64,000 nt of DNA, taken from contig JAJEKV010000021.1 of NCBI GenBank assembly GCA_021234155.1, positions 14,507,760 to 14,571,759 on the forward strand, read 5' to 3'. A program made the translations under genes and the position numbers. The stretch is from Isoetes taiwanensis. Taxonomy: Eukaryota > Streptophyta > Lycopodiopsida > Isoetales > Isoetaceae. Under the pieces are notes generated by a model, which saw nothing but the letters and a program-made list of their open reading frames with translations, was not told where the DNA came from and searched no databases. This document shows positions 54,615 to 64,000 of the stretch, piece by piece; position 1 is the stretch's first letter; every line of letters begins with the position of its first letter.

Positions 54615-55480
54615 CTATGTCTCAGAGAGTGATTGACCTTGCCACAAGATCAAGTACTCGGTAAAATTCCCATTGCACAGCTTCTGAATGCAAGTATCTG
54701 GAATCGCCTCAGGAGTTACCTCAGAGCTAAGGGCTAGGGGTATTGCCGCCGGTGCTATCATTTTGTCCATAGACAATATTGCTTTCTTAAGTTGGCTTAC
54801 ATTGAAGACTGGGTGCACACCAATTCTATCTGGAAGCTCTAACTCATATGTTGTTTAATTGATCCTTCTTAACACCTTGAAAGGTCCAACATATTGGGGT
54901 TTAATTTGGGAATCTTTCCCTTGACTAATGGTTTTAAGGTACCTACCTTGAGGGCCGAAGGATAAACGACCCGTAGAAATGCATATTATCCTTCCAGGAA
55001 GGTCAATTCTCTACGGTGTTTGTTGGCATTTACCTTGGCTCGATTTTGAGCCTTCTTTAAATCCCCCCTACACTGATATATTACGACTTGCATATCTTTC
55101 AACATATGGATAGCGAATTAGTTTTTAAGGCTTGGTTAGTTTCTGTATAAAATCTTGGATTCCTACCCATTATTGCCATAAAGGGACTCATTTTGGCACA
55201 TGTATGTTACGCGTTATTAACAGTGAACTCTATACAAAGCAAATAGTCTTCCCACTTGGATTGTTTCTCAAATACAAAACTTCTTAACATATCTTCCAAG
55301 TTCATGTTAATTCATGTTGTTTGTCCATCAGTTTGGGGGTGGTTCCCATTGTTCATACTGAGACTTACTCCCAACCCCTTCATAAAATCTTTCAAAAAAT
55401 GTCCTGTGAATTTAGAGTCTCGATCACTATCTTTTGTGGCAGACCAAACGTAGGATACACAACCCTTAGGTACTTCTTCT
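54615..55480 (-). pseudogene. Ty3/gypsy integrase remnant
   Basis: The minus strand reads DRDSKFTGHF, NHPQTDGQT, LEDMLRSFV and WEDYLLCIEFTVNNA (integrase core with the typical H-P-Q-T-D-G-Q-T), then KVNANKHRRELTF, then HPVFNVSQLKKAI (the C-terminal H-P-V-F-H-V-S-x-L-K-x block of chromovirus-like elements). Frames are broken several times. No protease or RT lies upstream in the right place because a repeat array begins at 55.5 kb. Confidence 0.85.
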
Positions 55481-55519
55481 CTCTAGGCACTTTAGCATCT
55501 AGGCGCTCTGAAAGCCGGT

Positions 55520-56395
55520 CACATGTTTTCAATCATAACTGGAGATCTGGAAGTCCGTTTCAGCCGAAAGTTATTGCGTTGGAAAGCCATCTCAGGGTTC
55601 TTTTTGTTGGTATGTGATTTGCATATATTTCACTAATGATTTTATATCAAAAACACAGATTTTTGGGCTGCAAATTGGGGGCCCAAAAAACCCTAAAGTG
55701 CTCGTGGTGCTGCCCAAACACTTTTAATCATATATGGAGATCTAGAACTCCATTTCAGCTGAAATTTGTTGCTTTGAAAAGTCATCTCATAGTATCATGT
55801 GATTTATTGATTTATACATGTTTGAGTAATCTTTCCTCAACGAAAACACGAATTTTTGGGCTGCAAATCAAGGGCACAAAAAACCCTGAAGTGCTCGTGG
55901 TGCTGCCCATATATTTTTTATCGTATCTGGAGAATTTAAACTCCATTTCAGCTGAAATTTATCACGTTGGAAAGCCCTCTCAGAGATCTTTCTGGGATTT
56001 GCATGTGTTTGAATGGTGTTTCCATAGCGAAAACACAGATTTACAGCCTGCACCACCACTTTATAGTTCATATTACATTTTTGTTCATATCTAATTCTCT
56101 GTGACTCGGTTTCTCACGAAACTTGCACCATTGGAAAGGTCTCTCAGAGTTCTTTCAAAAGTATTTTATTTGCTGATGTTTGGACGGCACAGTTCCATTT
56201 TCCAGCATTGTATACTTATTTTCATATCTGTCGATCTGCAACTCTAGTTTGGGAGCAATACATATCGTTGGGATGCTTGTTCTGTGATGAAGATATATGG
56301 TTTGCACACATTTGTTTAAAATCTGAGAGGAGAAAATAGCAAGTTTGCAACCTGGTTTTAAGACGAGATTCAGAGGGTGTGATACCATCCAATCA
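55520..56395. repeat. Diverged tandem array, about 160-200-bp period
   Basis: At least four units with the order TCATA-(T)-CTGGAGATCT..AACTCC, CATTTCAGC(T/C)GAAA, TTGGAAAGCC(A/C)TCTCA, GATTTGCAT, GAAAACACAGATTT. Unit starts are near 55530, 55727, 55919, 56080 and 56218. Later units are more decayed. The first three share TGCTCGTGGTGCTGCCCA. Confidence 0.8.
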
Positions 56396-56890
56396 CCTTA
56401 GATTCAAGCATTTACATGCTGGAGCCTTGGACACGGGCGTCTATAAGGGGGAAACAATTGCTATTTTTCATTTCAGACAAGCATCTGTAAGGTGGCAGAG
56501 GTTACAATAGAGGATGTGCTTGATTTATACATTTGAACACTTTCAGACGGGTGTCTGTAAGGTGAAAGAGCCTGCACCTGCTTCTTGCACTTGGAGGCAT
56601 CACCTTGGATTCAAACATTCATATGCTGGAGGCTTTCAGACAGGGGTCTGTAAGGAGGAGATCATTGCCACTATTCATCTGAGATAAATGTCTATAAGGT
56701 GGTAGAGGTTGCACTAGAGGCTGCAATTGAATTCTGCATTTGGATACTTCGGACGGGTGTCTGTAAGGTGACAAAGCCTGTGCTTGCTTCTTACACGTGG
56801 AAGCTTTCAGACAGGCATCTGTAAGGGGACAGAGGTTGTGTGTGATCAAAGTTCTTGGAGGCTTTCAGACAAGCGCCTATAGGGTGAAAC
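56396..56890. repeat. CAGACRGGYGTCTGTAAGG minisatellite with higher-order duplication
   Basis: The motif TTTCAGACAGG-GTCTGTAAGG (itself a near-palindrome, CAGAC...GTCTG) recurs about nine times at 55-90-bp spacing. A block of about 207 bp is duplicated (ATTCAAGCATTTACATGCTG at 56396 and ATTCAAACATTCATATGCTG at about 56602). Confidence 0.85.
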
Positions 56891-56904
56891 CCTAATCATG
56901 GTAA

Positions 56905-57840
56905 CTCCAGTGTAGAAGAGCCGGACGAGCCCTGCGTCCCTTCAGCCCACCCCACTGATATGCATGTGGATGGTGCTGATGCGCAGTCCCCTCTACCTAG
57001 CACAGACATGGCAGCAAAACTTCTCATGGGAGAATACATAGATGCCACCCCCAATCGCAGACCAGATAACACAGGCAAAATTGACAGGTGCGCACTGAAA
57101 AGAGAAGCGCAGCAAAGTCTTGTACAACAAGCATAGCTCGGCATGCATGTGATAGATACTCTAGCCTAGCGGCAAGCTGTATCCGTGCATCACCGCCACC
57201 AACCCAGAAAGTTGAAGAGCACTGGAAACATGTTCAAGTAATGGCAGAGGGCAATAGAGCTCGAATTGCTTGCTTGGTAGAGGAGATGCAGACCTCCGCA
57301 TCCAAATAGCTCAAGAGGCAGCTGGCTACTGAAAAGCAACGTGTTTCCAGCTTGGAGATCTGCCTACAACACCTAGAGGATGGCCTTTGCCTAGTGCACT
57401 CTGAAAGACAGAAGGACAAGAAGAGTCTCACTGACATGTAGGCCCGCATGGATTCTTTGTCCACCGCCATTGAAACCATGACATAGGACAAGCAACGTGC
57501 TGAGCAGGAGATAATCGCAACCATCTCCCGCCTTCGATCAGAGGCTGAAGATGCTGCTACTGTGATGCCAAAAGTCTAGGTCGCCTTTCAAGAGAGACAA
57601 TCACAATTGAGAGCCCTTCAAACTAAGGTCGAGACACAAGAAGTGGCCTCATCTGCAACGGACCCTATGCTGGACTCTCGCTTACAGAAATTGGAGCATA
57701 GCTCCATAGCTCGAGATCAGGAAGTGCAGGAGCTGGGGCAGCCGCTGAACAAGGCAAGAGCCTCTATGCTGAGGCTCATGAGCAATTGCAGCGATGCATG
57801 CGTGAATTGACAAGGCAGCAACAATTTCACCAGGAGCTAA
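56905..57840 (+). pseudogene. Coiled-coil ORF (gag/ORF1-like) interrupted only by TAG codons
   Basis: From 57088 to 57810 one frame encodes a highly charged helical protein (VMAEGNRARIACLVEEMQTS, KRQLATEKQRVSSLEI, DKQRAEQEIIATISRLRSEA, RLQKLEHSSIARDQEVQELG). It is broken by four stops near 57307, 57439, 57484 and 57577, all TAG. A one-base shift near 57750 leads on to EAHEQLQRCMRELTRQQQF in the next frame. Length and heptads resemble the structural ORF1/gag of a retroelement. I see no zinc knuckle. Confidence 0.55.
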
Positions 57841-58700
57841 GCTCTCAACTTTGGGAAGGAGAGACCACTATACCTGCCATAGCAGTCCCACCTGCCCAAG
57901 AGTCTGCACATGTCAGCCAGGACCGCCTACTATTGCATGGCCAAGCTGCCCCATGCCTAGTGGAGCCTGTCCTTTTATACGGGGTTGAAGTATGGGGCCC
58001 AGTAGTCTCCTTCGCTACCTGGAATGACTTGGAACATGTGCAAAAAGCCTTCTTGGTACGCGCACTAGGGGTGAAGTCCACAGTCCCATATCAAATTCTA
58101 CTGCAAGAGATGGGTTTCTTGTCTCTTCAGAAGATGACCCTTGATCGCCACAATGTCTTTTTTCAGAAGGTGGTAAATATGGACGATGCTTATCTTTCTA
58201 ACCTAGCTTATATCATGGCAATGGGGCCGCATCGCCTCAAGGCCTGTTCAAGGGAAAAGAGAGCTCAATGGTTGGCTAGATGGAATGTGCAGGAGCACAG
58301 GTACATACATGTGCAAACAGAGGCAAATCGCCATAGCTTGAGGCAATATCTTGATGTTTACTTCCTCAGCAAGCTCTGGGATGCTAGTGCCCTTGAACAG
58401 ATCAAGACAGCACACTACCAGTGCCACATAAATCCCACATTGGAACGCGGCCCGCAATGCTACCTGCGTACCCACTTGCCAATGAAAAGGCGCAGATTCT
58501 TTGCCTCCATTCGCACAGGGGCACACCATCTTCGAATTGAGACGGGCAGATGGATTGGTGAGCCACGCCAAAATAGGCTCTATCAATGCTTCCAAATGGG
58601 AGTCATTGAGGATGAATCCCATACCCTTCAAAGCTGCCAAGCATATGATCAAATTCGGACGCGCTATGCTGAGTTGGTCAGGCCTCCATACGGATGCTAG
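57786..58700 (+). pseudogene. Non-LTR retrotransposon RT C-terminal region fused to coiled-coil sequence
   Basis: A 304-residue ORF. Residues 1-55 continue the coiled coil; from about 60 it reads EPVLLYGVEVWGPVVSFATW, HVQKAFLVRALGVK, LLQEMGFLSLQKMTLDRHN, and ends with a Cys/His cluster RLYQCFQMGVIEDESHTLQS-C. This is the region after the RT core of RTE/R2-like LINEs (Y-G-x-E-V-W-G...E-x-G-x-x-x-L...C...G-x-I-E-D-E-x-H-x-L-x-x-C). The RT catalytic core is absent: coiled coil joins directly to the C-terminal domain near 57950, implying an internal deletion. It differs from the two L1 fragments elsewhere in the window. Confidence 0.65.
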
Positions 58701-59950
58701 GATCATAGCTTCAGAAGGTCATGAACATGCGAAATCAGATATGTTCTCGGGCACACACTTGACATGTATCCTATATTATAAAATTTTAGTGTTTGTCTGT
58801 TTTGTTTGTCGCCCTAAATCGGACGGCCCAGATTTGATCTAATCATGCTGCGGTTTTTGCGAAGGTATCCTAGGGTTAGGGAGGAGCGGGCGGTGCCATG
58901 TTCAGCTATCGCATCTCTATACCACAGCTCTAGCCATGGTGGCCATGGCAAGCCTATTCCGGCATTCCATTGTCATTTCGTAGGGATTTCTCTTAGCTTA
59001 TTTTAGGGTACGTTTGCAGCTATGGCAGCTCCGGCAAGACTGAGCAGGGGCGAAAATGTTATCAAGCTTTACCTTGCTCTGAGCTTAACTTATTCTGATT
59101 ATGGTATTTCTTTTCCTGCTCTGGTTAATATGAAGGAAGATGATTGATCCGACACCCTATTTTTAATGGCATATATTCAGGAAAGCTGTTGGAGGTTCGT
59201 CCGGCAATCATATTTCAGGGATGTCCATTTTTACAGTTTAAAGATATGAAAGCTATAGAGATCTGAGAGGGTTTTCATGCCTTGGATGTTTTAGGGCGTC
59301 AAGATTAAAAAATAAAAATGCTCTAGAGCAATGGCCAGGCTATGAAAGCATACTTGCAAAACATGGTTTCAGGAATAAAGCAACGAGATGGGTGAATCAT
59401 ATGTTGCAAAATGAAAAATTTTAGGGACTTTTTAAAGGTAAGGTGTCGAACTATTTGGATTTGCTAATTGAACGAAAGGAAGCATGATATAGTCTTTTGG
59501 AATGGTTTCCGAATTTGAGATTGAAGTTCTGGTTCTTTATAGCCTGCCAATTAAATCCACATATGTTGCATTGCACTTCGTGAATGAGCAATATTTGAGG
59601 TGGCTAATAGAAAAACCATCCAGAAACTGTCACTCTGCCTGTTGTTGACCTGCTTGCTTGCTTGCTGCCTCCAGAGGAACAACTGTTCTCTGCGTATCAA
59701 GTTGTATATCTTTGCTTTTCTTTTTCTTTTTATCATAGACGTCCTTATCTTCTCATTTTTATGCCTGAAGAGATCTGTTACATGAACTCAAAACAATTTA
59801 TAGCTGATTATGGGAGAAAAATAAGATTGACTATATCCATTATTATAGTAAGAAATGCCTTCTTCAAGAGTCTTGAGGTGTCTTGAAGGCAGTGAGCTTT
59901 AAAATATTTTTACACATTTTGTAAGATCCTGACTTATATGTATTTTGTAG
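58701..59950. other. Intergenic, nothing recognised
   Basis: No gene, RNA or repeat boundary is supported. Short frames at 59551-59886 overlap on both strands and show no family signature. Confidence 0.4.
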
Positions 59951-60252
59951 GTGGTAGAAGCAAGCCAAACAGCTGATCGCCCCTTGAACTACGAGATTGG
60001 TGCAAATCACGTCATTAACCAGGTAATGTTCAACTCTATCTTCAAAGTGTTCACAAGTGAATGAAGGCTGAGAAAGATGTTTCTATGGCTCATGACATGT
60101 TTCTATGCCTCATGACAGATTTCCAACAGCAGCAGTCTACCCAACTATTCCTTTTCGCAGATAGCGTGCAACAAAGTTCGTCAGCTTCTTAGTGTTGTAC
60201 AGAATGGAGAATGGAGCTCAGAAGTTCTTGACAAATGCAAAATCTTTTTAAG
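59951..60252 (+). CDS. Two candidate exons of an unrecognised gene
   Basis: Exon 59951-60022 (after TATTTTGTAG, before GTAATG) encodes VVEASQTADRPLNYEIGANH + VINQ, 24 codons in phase 0. Exon 60161-60252 (after CTTTTCGCAG, before GTGGTG) encodes IACNKVRQLLSVVQNGEWSS + EVLDKCKIFL. Both are open, in phase with each other, and have protein-like composition. I could not find the preceding or following exons and do not recognise the family, so this may be part of a larger gene or a fragment. Confidence 0.35.
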
Positions 60253-62352
60253 GTGGTGTTCATCCCCAACTGATTTTTTGCTATGATTATGATATGGAGG
60301 CGCTCCTTCAACTAAAAATAGGCCTTCCAAGAAGCCATTAATCTAACTGCTTTATGGGCCATTAATAGTCAAAGAATGCATTTGTTTCCCTGTACATATC
60401 CTGGCTTTTGAAGGTTTGAAGGTTCCTCTGTTCAGCTTGGCCAGGCTTTTTAAGATATATAAAAGATACACAGATTCTCTTTGATAAGCCCTATTCTCTT
60501 TAAGTTTTCTGATTTATTGAAAAATTGAAAAGCCAATTGGTGGTGACCATTTCCATTTAAATCCCAGATTTATTGTGCAGAAGCTTGGCACAGGATATGG
60601 TTTCGAAGACTTGGAATTGCTTGAAGTTTTAGGTTTTGCTTTGGCATTTACGGTGTATTTTAGCGGCAATGAAGCGTAAGCTTGGATATGGCAGAATGGA
60701 TTAAAGCATTGAGGCTGCAAGGCGGACTATTATTTGAATATGCCAAAACCAAAATGGATTAATCCGGCTCCATCTATGTCACAGTAGAGCCCTTCTAATG
60801 CATTGACTCCGCAGGGAGGTGAGATTTTCCTCGAATGTTCATAAGCTTTCATCCACAAGGCCCTCCGAAGGCCCATTTTTTAAAAGCATAGGCCGTGTAT
60901 ACCATTTTGTGCAGGCTTTTTCTCAGAGTTTGACCCAAAAACGGCAGATATTCTTCATTTGTGATGCTCCTTTAGGTATTAGCATGCTGGCAAAACCTAT
61001 GGCAAAGCATTATCTTGGCAGATTTGTGATGCTTCATCATTATCTAGATATGTAGGAGCTCTGCAATTTTCCCAGCGAGATTGAAAGTTCTTCCCAGGAG
61101 GATGATAGTAGCAGGCAATGAATTTTGGTTTCTGTCTGCATTCTGATTAAACATGCAAATCCTATGGCTAGAGCTGGTCTAGCACAAATCTGGGTGGCAC
61201 TGTGATTTCAACATCATGTAAATTTCAATTTTCTTGCAGTCCATTGCTTGCAGGACATATTTATTTATCCGGCTTTACTTTCTGGGGATTGGACTTGCAA
61301 AAGACTTTTTATTCAAAGTGGTTCCTTGATTGTTACAAGGTGTGCCATTTCAAAGTTTTGCCATGTTTATTCTACTTTTTCTATAAGCACATGAGCTCAG
61401 TAAATTAACCACTTGGAGTTCAACTCCAAAATACTTCAATAACACATGTAAGTTGTTGTCTTTGGTTCCATTCATAACAACATAAAAATGATGGTTTAGG
61501 CTTTGCTACTTTTCCAAAGTCAATTGTTGCCCTTAGGGAAGGGATCTAAGCCTCAGAAAAGAGCTGCAGAATAAGTAGCTCAAATAAGTGCTGAATTTAA
61601 TTTGCTTTTGTAGAGATATCTTAGTAGAGTTAAACAGTGGCGACAATGAGCCAAACATTTTATTCAAGTTAGTTCTGATTATATGCCCATTATTATATTA
61701 TTTCATTGATGTCTAAATCAAGATCATCTTATCATTGATATTTAATTAACCTTGGAAAGAAGAATAGACCTATCATAACTATTCTTGGGATTTTTGTGTT
61801 ATTGCACTTAACAAATATATGGTTTCCTGTCCAGTTATTGCCTTAATATGTTCACTTGATGTTTGTGCTTATTCAAACCTAGCATGTTTGGAACCATGAT
61901 ATTTAACAATGCTTATCGATGAAGTGCAAATTGGAAAGAATCAGACAAATATCAACTACAATGCAAATTGTATTCAGAAATCTATAATACAATGCAAATC
62001 CGTAAGCAAAAGAATACCAAATAATCACTACGACGTAACTCAAAAGAATACCAAATAATCACTACGACGTAACTGTATAAAGAATGCAAAACAAAAGTAT
62101 ACTTCTTTCATGAAGTAGAACAAACATATCTTTCTATGTGGACATATATGCACATATATATTCGCCTGTTAATCCAAATGAAATTTGCAAATTTACTACA
62201 CATAGCTCTCGAATAAACATACAACCAATTTAACCTCTACTACTTCTCCACGAGAGCAACACTAAACTCAACAATTAATTTGCAAGTTTAGTTCACATGG
62301 CTCTATAATAAACATACAACCAATTTAACCTCACCAAAGATTAAAAGATCTT
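60253..62352. other. Intergenic with short duplications
   Basis: A 35-bp exact tandem duplication (AAAGAATACCAAATAATCAC + TACGACGTAACT) lies at about 62004-62073. ATAAACATACAACCAATTTA occurs twice, near 62212 and 62309. No gene is recognised; the ORFs at 60819-61055 and 61202-61408 lack family similarity. Confidence 0.4.
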
Positions 62353-64000
62353 TTGCATACCTTTAAGGATGTTTTTCCAGAAGAGTTACCTGAGGGACCA
62401 CCACCCTCACGGGGTGTCGAGCACGAAATTGAGCTTGAACCTGGGGTCAAGCCCATGGCACATGCTCCCTACCGATTAAGTCCTCTAGAACTTGAAGAGG
62501 TTAAAAAGCAAGTGAGGGAATTGTTAAGCAAAGGTTTTGTACGACCAAGTAAATCACCTTTTGCGAGTCTCGTTTTACTTGTTAAGAAAAAGGACGGTAC
62601 TATGCGGATGTGCATAGATTACCGAGCGCTTAACAAGGCAACTGTAAAGGATAGATATCCTTTACCCCGGATCGATGATATTCTGGATCATCTTGGGGGT
62701 GCCAAATGGTTTACCAAGATTGACCTCCACAGTGGATATCATCAGATTAAGATTCGGGAAGGGGACGAAGCTAAAACTGCATTCAGAACTCATCAAGGAC
62801 ATTATGAGTTCCTCGTTATGCCATTTGGGCTCGGCTAATGAATCAAGTGTTCTCTGAGCAGGTGGACAAGTTTGTCGAGGTCTTTTTAGATGATATTCTC
62901 ATCTATTCGCAAACTGTTGAAGAACATTTTGCTCATTTGGAACACGTTCTTCGGGTTTTGCGGGACCACAAGCTCTATGCCAAGATTTCCAAATGTGATT
63001 TCTTTAAGCAACGAGTGGCTTATTTGGGACATATCCTGTCTAGTGACGGTGTGTCCCCAGATCCCACTAAGGTACAAGTGGTACAGCAATGGCTCCCGCC
63101 GGAAAACGTGACAGAGTTACGCAGTTTTGTGGGATTAGCCACGTACTACCGTAAATTTCTACCTAATTTTTCTAAAGTTGTTGCTCCTCTCATTGATCTT
63201 TTGAAGAAAGATCACGATTTTGTGTGGGGGAGAGAGCAGCAAGAGGCATTTCGGCGCATTAAGGATTTGCTAGTGAGCAGTCCTATGCTAAAAGTGCCCG
63301 ATTTGAATCAGGCATTTGAGGCTTATACTGACGCTTGCGGGCAAGCAGTAGGTGCAGTATTGATGCAGCAGGGTCATGTGGTGGCTGTTGAAAGTCGAAA
63401 AATAAGTCCTGCGGAAAGGAATTATGCAACTTATGAACAAGAGTTGCTGGCCATTGTGCATGCGTTAAAGACGTGGAGGCACTACTTGCGTAGTGGGACG
63501 AGCCAATAACCGCGCAAGTTTATCGTCTATACCGACCATAAACCATTGAGGTTCTTGCAAAGTCAAGCCGAAATTAGCCCGAAACAGGCTAAGTGGCTAG
63601 ACTTCCTCCATGAGTTCCATTTTTCCATTGAGCATACGCCGGGCAAAAATAATCCAGTTGCCGATGCATTATCAAGGGTTAAGCATATAAATACCTTAAC
63701 GACTTTGGCAAGTGATCTTATACAAAGGATCAAGGATGCGTATCCTGAGGATCAGCAAGATCCAGCAATGGTCAAGCTCGGGGAGCTGTGGATTGAGCAA
63801 GAGGGTTTGCATATCTATAAAGGAAGGATTTATGTTCCTTCAAGTGGGGACCTTAGGGAGTCAATTCTACGTGAGCACCATGGCACTCCACAAGCTGGGC
63901 ATGGAGGTGAATGGAAGACGTATGAGTTGGCTAAGAGGTTCTACTACTGGCCAGAGTTGCAATGTCAAGTCAAGGACTTGGTAAGTCACTGCTTGGTGTG
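62353..64000 (+). pseudogene. Ty3/gypsy pol (RT, RNase H, start of integrase), runs off the window
   Basis: The RT starts [20 protein letters not shown] and continues with [53 protein letters not shown] and FLVMPFGL. At 62838 the TNAPATF segment is deleted with a frameshift. It then resumes with VFLDDILIYS (the YVDD-box equivalent is FLDD), YLGHILSSDGVSPDP and FVGLATYYRKFLPNFS. RNase H has YTDACGQAVGAVLMQ and RNYATYEQELLAIVHALKTW; a TAA interrupts at 63508. Downstream frames read FIVYTDHKPLRFLQS and HTPGKNNPVADALSR, and the integrase zinc finger starts HHGTPQAGHGGEWKTYELAK. It is recent enough to read clearly but not intact. Confidence 0.92.

Noticed and set aside
58248-58706. 152-codon minus-strand ORF
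   Set aside because: It is the antisense shadow of the LINE C-terminal ORF at 57786-58700.

Overview
The window is nuclear DNA of a land plant. The evidence is a spliced LRR receptor kinase, a spliced plant-type Sec14-like gene, plant-type C/D snoRNAs behind a telo-box promoter, and plant-type L1, copia, gypsy, PIF/Harbinger and MULE remnants. It is AT-rich and packed with old, nested transposable elements, which suggests a large repeat-rich genome such as a gymnosperm or fern; I cannot fix the species. Only two protein-coding genes look intact.

Layout: 1589-5195 (-) is a complete three-exon LRR receptor kinase of the RGI/RGFR (subfamily XI) type. 5.2-25.4 kb is repeat territory: a dispersed repeat pair, two fragments of one L1 family in opposite orientation (8.8-10.2 kb +, 24.1-25.4 kb -), two copies of a foldback MITE (10.25 and 16.6 kb), a UDP-glycosyltransferase scrap, an LTR-like repeat pair around a coiled-coil ORF (13.6-16.2 kb), a copia RT/RNase H remnant (18.7-19.4 kb) and a tRNA-derived SINE (20.6 kb). 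25544-26470 (+) is a complete three-exon Sec14/CRAL-TRIO-like gene just downstream of a LINE. 26.5-34.8 kb holds SINE-like pieces, a copia LTR with its primer binding site, and local duplications.

34.8-36.3 kb (-) is a compact non-coding RNA locus: telo-box, TATA box, short exon with a consensus splice donor, four C/D-box snoRNAs (one tandem pair) and a hairpin with about 75-nt arms. Next to it, 36535-39472 is a Mutator-like element with 118-bp terminal inverted repeats, a 9-bp target duplication and about 20 copies of a GGAATCAC motif. Nested inside it is a 594-bp TRIM retrotransposon whose 177-bp LTRs each contain a tRNA-Ala(UGC)-like sequence.

42.7-52.9 kb is a PIF/Harbinger element (Myb-like ORF1 and DDE transposase) whose transposase is split by 8,458 bp. 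The insert consists of two head-to-tail elements with Helentron (Helitron2)-type ends: shared 39-bp 5' ends, shared 220-bp 3' ends, a subterminal inverted copy of the 5' terminus, and a 3' hairpin. Removing them conceptually restores the transposase reading frame. The rest holds a 322-bp MITE (53.86 kb), a gypsy integrase remnant (-), two tandem-repeat fields (55.5-56.9 kb), a coiled-coil/LINE-like fusion whose internal stops are all TAG (57-58.7 kb), and a gypsy pol running off the right edge (62.35 kb on).
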